Shown piece after piece: positions 6,909-10,026 of a stretch of DNA of 10,026 nt. The position numbers and the translations under genes were made by a program. Source of the DNA: Planctomicrobium sp. (GTDB taxonomy: Bacteria > Planctomycetota > Planctomycetia > Planctomycetales > Planctomycetaceae); the NCBI GenBank assembly GCA_018659505.1, contig JABJMI010000607.1, positions 1 to 10,026 on the forward strand, given 5' to 3'. The notes beneath the pieces are model-generated. The model saw only the letters and a list, made by a program, of their open reading frames with translations. It searched no databases and was not told the origin of the DNA. How positions within the stretch are numbered: the stretch's first letter is position 1; each line of letters starts with the position of its first letter.

Positions 6909-8273
6909 TTACTGACCCCCAAGTTCGTTCCAAAGCCAGGCACTGGAGCGGGTTCCCTGTTGGAAGGCTTCGAGGCTGAATTTTTCGTTGGGGCTATGAA
7001 GATTATCGGTATTCTGCCCCCAACCAAGGAGCAGCGTATCGACTCCCAGGATTTCTTTGAAGGTTCCCACAACAGGTATAGAACCTCCTTCGCGAATCAA
7101 CACGGGTGCTGTGCCGAATCCTTTTTCAATCGCTGACTTAGCAGCGGACATATAAGGACTGTTCAAATCACAGACAACTGCGGGGCAACCGTGCCAATGA
7201 TTGAATTCCAACTTCAGCCCCGGAGGACATTGCTCTCGCAGAAATTTTTCTAAGCTCTCGACAATTTTTGGCTCAGTCTGGTTCGGGACCAATCGACAAG
7301 AGATTTTCGCTGTCGCTTTGGCGGGGACAATTGTTTTTGGACCTTCGCCAGTGTAGCCACCGATGATTCCGTTCACATCACAAGTGGGGCGCCCCCAGCG
7401 TCTTTCGAGAGTCGTATAGCCTGCCTCGCCATGAGTCGCTGAAACTCCCAGACTTTTCATGTAATCCTGTTCTTTAAAAGGAAGTGCTGCGAAGGCTGCA
7501 CGTTCTTCATCAGTGAGAGGAATAACATCATCATAGAATCCTGGGATCTGAATGTTCCCCTGCTCATCGATGAGCTTTCCAATAAGTGTTGCCAAGGCGT
7601 TGACAGGATTGGTGATTGAGCCACCAAAGACTCCACTATGTAAATCCTGATTCGGACCATGCAACGTCACCTCACAACACATGATCCCTCGCAGACCGTA
7701 CGTAATTGCAGGAATTCCAGGAGCGTATTGAGATGTATCGCTCACGACAGCGATGTCGCAGGCACATTTCTCTTTGTTCTCTTCCAGGAATTTGTCGAGG
7801 TTGTCGCTGCCAACTTCTTCTTCGCCTTCGATGATGAATTTCACATTCACCGGCAGCTCGCCAACGGTCTTCAACCAGGCTTCGACCGATTTGATGTGAG
7901 TATACATCTGCCCCTTATCATCGGTCGCACCACGGGCATAGATATTGCCGTCGCGGACATCAGGTTCGAACGGTGGAGTCACCCATTCGTCGAGCGGATC
8001 AGGCGGTTGAACGTCGTAGTGACCATAGACCAAAGCGGTTGGTGCTCCGGGCTTGTTGGTCCAGCTGCCGAAGACAATCGGATGACCAGCCGTTTCGACA
8101 ATTTCCGCATTGCATCCGCTGTCAGCGAGTTGCTTTCGCACGAACTCAGCAGCTTCAGTCATTGAGGAAGCATACTTGGAGTCGGCACTGATGCTGGGGA
8201 TTCGGAGGAGTTGTTTGAGTTCCTCGATATTACGACCAGCATTGTCTGAGAGGTATTTTTCGACGGCTTCCAT
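6909..8273 (-). CDS. M20-family metallopeptidase (dipeptidase type)
   Basis: This 454-residue cytoplasmic enzyme belongs to the M20 zinc peptidases and is most like non-specific dipeptidases that split short peptides to amino acids. The two-metal site is complete: H85 in YGHYDVQPP, bridging D118 in RGATDDKGQ, the general base E152 and ligand E153 in EGEEEVGS, D179 in VVSDTSQ, and H426 in TDNLHSP. H212 in DLHSGVFGG fits the active-site histidine supplied by the lid (dimerisation) domain, inserted at about 200-310. No signal peptide is visible. The ATG at 8273 begins a normal-length N-terminus; no clear Shine-Dalgarno site is present. Related M20 enzymes include carnosinase-like and succinyl-diaminopimelate deacylases; the GHYDVQP and GEEEVGS wording favours a dipeptidase, but the exact substrate cannot be read. 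Spacers of 161 bp (to ppa) and 189 bp (to serS) suggest separate transcription. Confidence 0.93.
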   Translation of the reverse strand: MEAVEKYLSDNAGRNIEELKQLLRIPSISADSKYASSMTEAAEFVRKQLADSGCNAEIVETAGHPIVFGSWTNKPGAPTALVYGHYDVQPPDPLDEWVTPPFEPDVRDGNIYARGATDDKGQMYTHIKSVEAWLKTVGELPVNVKFIIEGEEEVGSDNLDKFLEENKEKCACDIAVVSDTSQYAPGIPAITYGLRGIMCCEVTLHGPNQDLHSGVFGGSITNPVNALATLIGKLIDEQGNIQIPGFYDDVIPLTDEERAAFAALPFKEQDYMKSLGVSATHGEAGYTTLERRWGRPTCDVNGIIGGYTGEGPKTIVPAKATAKISCRLVPNQTEPKIVESLEKFLREQCPPGLKLEFNHWHGCPAVVCDLNSPYMSAAKSAIEKGFGTAPVLIREGGSIPVVGTFKEILGVDTLLLGWGQNTDNLHSPNEKFSLEAFQQGTRSSAWLWNELGGQ

Positions 8274-8349
8274 GGCGGCAACTTATCAGTCGGACTTGTA
8301 GATTGTTCGTGAGATCGGACGATATAAAACCGCAGGAGTCTGTTACGCC

Positions 8350-8368
8350 TGATCAAATTTTTTGGTCA
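8350..8368. promoter_or_regulatory. Small inverted repeat upstream of the dipeptidase gene
   Basis: TGATCAAA (8350-8357) and TTTGGTCA (8361-8368) form eight-base arms with one mismatch (a G-U pair in RNA) around TTT. It lies about 77 bp upstream of the dipeptidase start, next to repeat copy C. It could be a weak operator or a chance dyad. Confidence 0.25.
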
Positions 8369-8372
8369 CGTC

Positions 8373-8395
8373 GTTGCACACTTTAAGTGTGCAAC
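8373..8395. repeat. Dispersed palindromic repeat, copy C (perfect palindrome)
   Basis: Eleven-base arms, GTTGCACACTT (8373-8383) and AAGTGTGCAAC (8385-8395), are perfectly complementary around one central T. The core matches copies A and B, but the TTAGC and ACCCA flanks are missing. It lies in the spacer between ppa and the dipeptidase gene. No U-run follows on either strand, so intrinsic termination is unlikely, although it would form a stable hairpin in RNA. Confidence 0.75.
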
Positions 8396-8434
8396 TATCA
8401 ATTATAATTCGACCATCTATTGTGAATCAAAACG

Positions 8435-8992
8435 CTAAGACTTATTCAGTTCAGCGAATCCTCGACGTCGACGTCGACTGTACTCTTCGAGTGATTTCTC
8501 GATAATCGGTAATGCAGCTTCAGCTGGCAAGAAATCGTCTACTTCAACGGTCTTGCCTTCCAGCATTTTGTAATCCTGAAAAAATCTGCGAACCATTGCG
8601 AGCCGGTGAGTCGGGATTTCGTTGAGGTGCTCCACGTGGCTGTACTCTGGATCATTCGAAGCAACCGCGAGTATTTTATGGTCCTTCTTACCAGCGTCGA
8701 TCATGACCATCAGCCCGATTGCTCGTGCTTTCACCAATGTCAACGGGGCAACAGGTTCCTGACACATCACCAGAACATCGAGCGGATCGTCGTCTTCAGC
8801 GTACGTTTGAGGAATGAATCCGTAATTCGCTGGGTAGTAGACCGCCGAATAGAGCATCCGATCGACTTTAAGGAGACCAGTTTCCTTATCCAGCTCATAC
8901 TTAATGTTGGAACCTTTGGGGATTTCGACGACAGATGTAAACTCTCCAGGAAGATTTTCACCAGGAGTAACGTCGTGCCAGGCGTGTGTCAT
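8435..8992 (-). CDS. ppa: Inorganic pyrophosphatase, family I
   Basis: The enzyme hydrolyses pyrophosphate to two phosphates in the cytoplasm, pulling forward nucleic acid synthesis and aminoacyl-tRNA formation. The 185 residues match the bacterial family I length. The signature DDDPLDVLV (67-75) is intact, and the known active-site residues are visible: E23, K31, E33, R45, Y57, D67, D69, D72, D99, D104, K106, Y141 and K142. Metal binding is by D67, D72, D99 and D104 in this family, usually with magnesium. The ATG at 8992 gives a normal N-terminus; only a weak GGAAAG is seen upstream. The C-terminus carries five consecutive arginines (173-177) encoded by a CGA/CGT hexanucleotide repeat, which is unusual. 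The 418-bp spacer to rpsU contains an rpsU terminator, so ppa should have its own promoter, which I could not pinpoint. Confidence 0.97.
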   Translation of the reverse strand: MTHAWHDVTPGENLPGEFTSVVEIPKGSNIKYELDKETGLLKVDRMLYSAVYYPANYGFIPQTYAEDDDPLDVLVMCQEPVAPLTLVKARAIGLMVMIDAGKKDHKILAVASNDPEYSHVEHLNEIPTHRLAMVRRFFQDYKMLEGKTVEVDDFLPAEAALPIIEKSLEEYSRRRRRGFAELNKS

Positions 8993-9080
8993 GTCTGTTC
9001 AGCTTTCCAGTGATGAGGTTCCGCAATCGACCTCGAAATATAAGGATCAACCTGAAAATCGCTCTTCTTAAATCTATTCA

Positions 9081-9121
9081 ATTGAAGGTTCTTCAGTGAA
9101 TTTGATATCGAAACCTTCAAT
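9081..9121. repeat. Perfect 10-bp inverted repeat upstream of ppa
   Basis: ATTGAAGGTT (9081-9090) and AACCTTCAAT (9112-9121) are perfectly complementary with a 21-base centre. It lies about 90-130 bp upstream of ppa, so it could be in the ppa leader RNA or a protein-binding dyad. There is no U-run. Function is unknown. Confidence 0.55.
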
Positions 9122-9135
9122 CAGTGTCGAGTTCA

Positions 9136-9165
9136 CAGCGATGATATCAATCACCACAATCGCTG
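9136..9165. repeat. 7-bp inverted repeat upstream of ppa
   Basis: CAGCGAT (9136-9142) and ATCGCTG (9159-9165) are complementary with a 16-base centre. It lies 14 bp beyond the preceding inverted repeat, so the two could form consecutive stem-loops in a transcript. The short arms mean chance is possible. Confidence 0.35.
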
Positions 9166-9273
9166 GACAGAACCAATTTCTCCTAAAATGTCGGTCCACT
9201 GACTTAAAATCATCCGATTTGCATCTGAATCAAATGACCAAAGTATCGTAATCAACGCTATCTGTTTTCATTT

Positions 9274-9297
9274 CTCCGCGTCTCAGCGCCTCCGCGG
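9274..9297. repeat. Three degenerate 8-base units in the rpsU-ppa spacer
   Basis: CTCCGCGT (9274-9281), CTCAGCGC (9282-9289) and CTCCGCGG (9290-9297) are consecutive and share CTC.GCG. They stand out as GC-rich in an AT-rich spacer. Similar CTCxGCG strings recur between genes in several bacterial groups, as I recall, so this may be part of a dispersed spacer repeat. Confidence 0.45.
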
Positions 9298-9347
9298 TAA
9301 ATTTCTTTATGGATGAAATTGCCACGAAATTGTTCGACAAACCAATT

Positions 9348-9374
9348 AAAAAAAGCACGCTATCGAGCGTGCTT
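9348..9374 (-). terminator. Intrinsic terminator of rpsU
   Basis: Read on the - strand, a nine-base stem AAGCACGCT/AGCGTGCTT (9366-9374 with 9353-9361) closes a four-base loop and runs into seven T residues (9354-9348). It starts 36 bp after the rpsU stop. This is a textbook intrinsic terminator and separates rpsU from ppa. Confidence 0.92.
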
Positions 9375-9410
9375 CAAGTATTTCATCTGCTTCGGTATTC
9401 ACCGGCAGTC

Positions 9411-9605
9411 TCAACCGTTCATCATTTGGTTCATGCGAGCACGGTTTTTCGCACGTCGTTTCTCACGGCGATTCAACTCACTTGGCTTTTCGTAGAACTC
9501 ACGCTTGCGGAGTTCTTTTTTGACGCCACTATGTTCAACCAGTTTGCGAAACCGACGAACTGCATCTTGTACCGACTCATTATCACGTAAACGCAACCGA
9601 ACCAC
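9411..9605 (-). CDS. rpsU: Ribosomal protein bS21
   Basis: This small, very basic protein of the 30S subunit lies near the mRNA exit and the anti-Shine-Dalgarno end of 16S rRNA and helps early initiation. At 64 residues it is within the family range. Hallmarks are [20 protein letters not shown] near the start, the REFYEKPS motif (about 36-43), and an arginine/lysine-rich tail. The open frame extends to a TTG at 9635, but the GTG at 9605 is preferred: GGAGG at 9611-9615 is five bases upstream and the protein then begins MVRLRLRD, as bS21 proteins do. The upstream ten codons overlap a leader hairpin. It has its own -10/-35 promoter near 9709-9736 and an intrinsic terminator at 9348-9374, so it is probably a single-gene transcript. 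Confidence 0.95.
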   Translation of the reverse strand: MVRLRLRDNESVQDAVRRFRKLVEHSGVKKELRKREFYEKPSELNRREKRRAKNRARMNQMMNG

Positions 9606-9610
9606 ACATT

Positions 9611-9634
9611 CCTCCAGGTGGGGACTCTTCCCCA
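9611..9634 (-). promoter_or_regulatory. Shine-Dalgarno site of rpsU with an adjacent hairpin
   Basis: On the - strand, GGAGG (9615-9611) lies five bases before the GTG start and decides that start. Directly upstream, TGGGGA (9634-9629) pairs perfectly with TCCCCA (9624-9619) around AGAG, three bases from the Shine-Dalgarno site. Such a hairpin could tune ribosome access or be stabilised by a bound protein. Autoregulation is speculative. Confidence 0.5.
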
Positions 9635-9657
9635 AACAGTTAAATATTTCAAAAATC

Positions 9658-9676
9658 CGTTACCAAGAAAGTAACG
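9658..9676 (-). promoter_or_regulatory. Second leader hairpin of rpsU
   Basis: CGTTAC (9658-9663) and GTAACG (9671-9676) are complementary around seven bases. With the predicted start of transcription near 9702, this would be the first stem-loop of the rpsU leader, followed by the one at 9619-9634. The stem is AT-leaning and only six base pairs long. Confidence 0.35.
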
Positions 9677-9708
9677 TCATAGAAGATTCTTATGGAAATC
9701 AATAGTTC

Positions 9709-9736
9709 ATTATAATGGATAAAATTTATTCGACAA
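9709..9736 (-). promoter_or_regulatory. Probable sigma-70-type promoter of rpsU
   Basis: On the - strand a perfect TATAAT -10 box (9714-9709) is preceded after 16 bases by TTGTCG (9736-9731), four of six matches to the -35 consensus. This gives a leader of roughly 95-100 bases before the GTG at 9605. A 13-bp dyad, CAAGCT-G-AGCTTG (9734-9746), overlaps the -35 box and may be an operator. Confidence 0.6.
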
Positions 9737-9746
9737 GCTGAGCTTG

Positions 9747-9988
9747 GCGAAACTTACTCGAAGATTCACCAATAACGCTAGTTTACTTCCTCAACACTAT
9801 TCGAGAATCCAACTCAAAATCACTATTCTTCGGAAACTCGCTGATCTACTGGACGAATTCGACATTCAATCGGTACAAATGTTAACCGGAATTAAAGAGA
9901 TCTCTCAGATTAGCACAATAAACGACAGTATTCTGACTACATTATGAAAACAGTGAAATTTGCTGTGAACAACACTTTGATTTAGGAC
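9747..9988. other. AT-rich spacer with no supported gene
   Basis: No convincing gene is seen. A + strand frame from a TTG at 9744 to 9947 could encode 67 residues, but it has no Shine-Dalgarno site, begins inside the rpsU promoter dyad, and shows no familiar motif. Confidence 0.4.
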
Positions 9989-10024
9989 TTAGAAATCTTC
10001 ACCTGGAATGTCATGGATAATCCA
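9989..10024 (-). CDS. Possible C-terminal end of a gene running in from beyond the window
   Basis: On the - strand the window edge can be read as WIIHDIPGEDF followed by TAA (9991-9989). The sequence looks protein-like, and a gene upstream of rpsU in the same direction would fit the - strand cluster. Only eleven residues are visible, so chance cannot be excluded and no function can be given. Confidence 0.25.
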   Translation of the reverse strand, partial: WIIHDIPGEDF

Positions 10025-10026
10025 GA

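Larger units (their letters stand above)
8993..9347. other. Spacer between rpsU and ppa with inverted repeats, no gene seen
   Basis: No convincing coding frame is present. The stretch holds two inverted repeats (9081-9121 and 9136-9165) and a short GC-rich triple repeat (9274-9297). It must contain the ppa promoter on the - strand. A TATATT-like box lies near 9035-9042, but without a convincing -35 partner. Confidence 0.5.

Noticed and set aside
7659..8165. 168-residue + strand open frame opposite the dipeptidase
   Set aside because: Antisense shadow of a complete M20 enzyme with all metal ligands in the other strand.
8373..8395. Palindrome copy C as intrinsic terminator of ppa
   Set aside because: The stem is strong but no U-run follows on the - strand, and the same core recurs in other spacers, favouring a dispersed repeat.
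4640..8395. The three similar palindromes as a CRISPR array
   Set aside because: The copies are kilobases apart with genes between them, are diverged, and show no regular spacers or cas genes.
9606..9635. Ten-codon extension of rpsU to a TTG start
   Set aside because: The TTG lies in a hairpin with no ribosome site upstream; GGAGG correctly placed before the GTG at 9605 and the usual bS21 N-terminus decide otherwise.
9744..9947. 67-residue + strand open frame
   Set aside because: TTG start without a Shine-Dalgarno site, overlap with the rpsU promoter region and no family resemblance; probably chance in AT-rich DNA.

Overview
This window looks like chromosomal DNA of a planctomycete, probably from the Planctomycetales. 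The pointers are a very long exported protein of a type seen in that phylum, few clear Shine-Dalgarno sites, base composition near 45-50% G+C by eye, and a solitary-looking set of housekeeping genes with long spacers. The assignment rests on protein style and not on a database match.

Layout. On the + strand (200-4527) there is one large secreted-protein gene, currently split into two reading frames by an 11-bp tandem duplication at 613-634. Removing one copy joins the frames exactly and restores a protein of about 1438 residues with a signal peptide, a long helical middle, a probable IPT/TIG-like beta domain, a short coiled coil and a C-terminal cysteine cluster. A strong two-way hairpin terminator (4587-4623) separates it from the rest of the window, which is all on the - strand.

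The - strand genes, in order of transcription, are rpsU (ribosomal protein bS21, with its own promoter, leader hairpins and intrinsic terminator), ppa (family I inorganic pyrophosphatase), an M20-family dipeptidase, serS (seryl-tRNA synthetase), and a small protein made of three homing-endonuclease-associated (HNHR-type) DNA-binding repeats with no nuclease domain. Spacers of 67 to about 420 bp make a single tight operon unlikely. rpsU, ppa and serS all serve protein synthesis or general metabolism, and the dipeptidase recycles peptides. The HNHR-type protein is the one unusual neighbour, and it carries two back-to-back palindromes at its start that could be an operator.

The spacers hold short repeats: three related palindromic elements (4640-4670, 6803-6832, 8373-8395) that look like a dispersed family, a direct repeat upstream of serS, and long inverted repeats upstream of ppa. 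I see no CRISPR array, rRNA, tRNA, transposase, phage gene or recognisable defence system. The most notable items are the duplication frameshift, the palindromic repeat family, and the HNHR-type protein with its paired palindromes.
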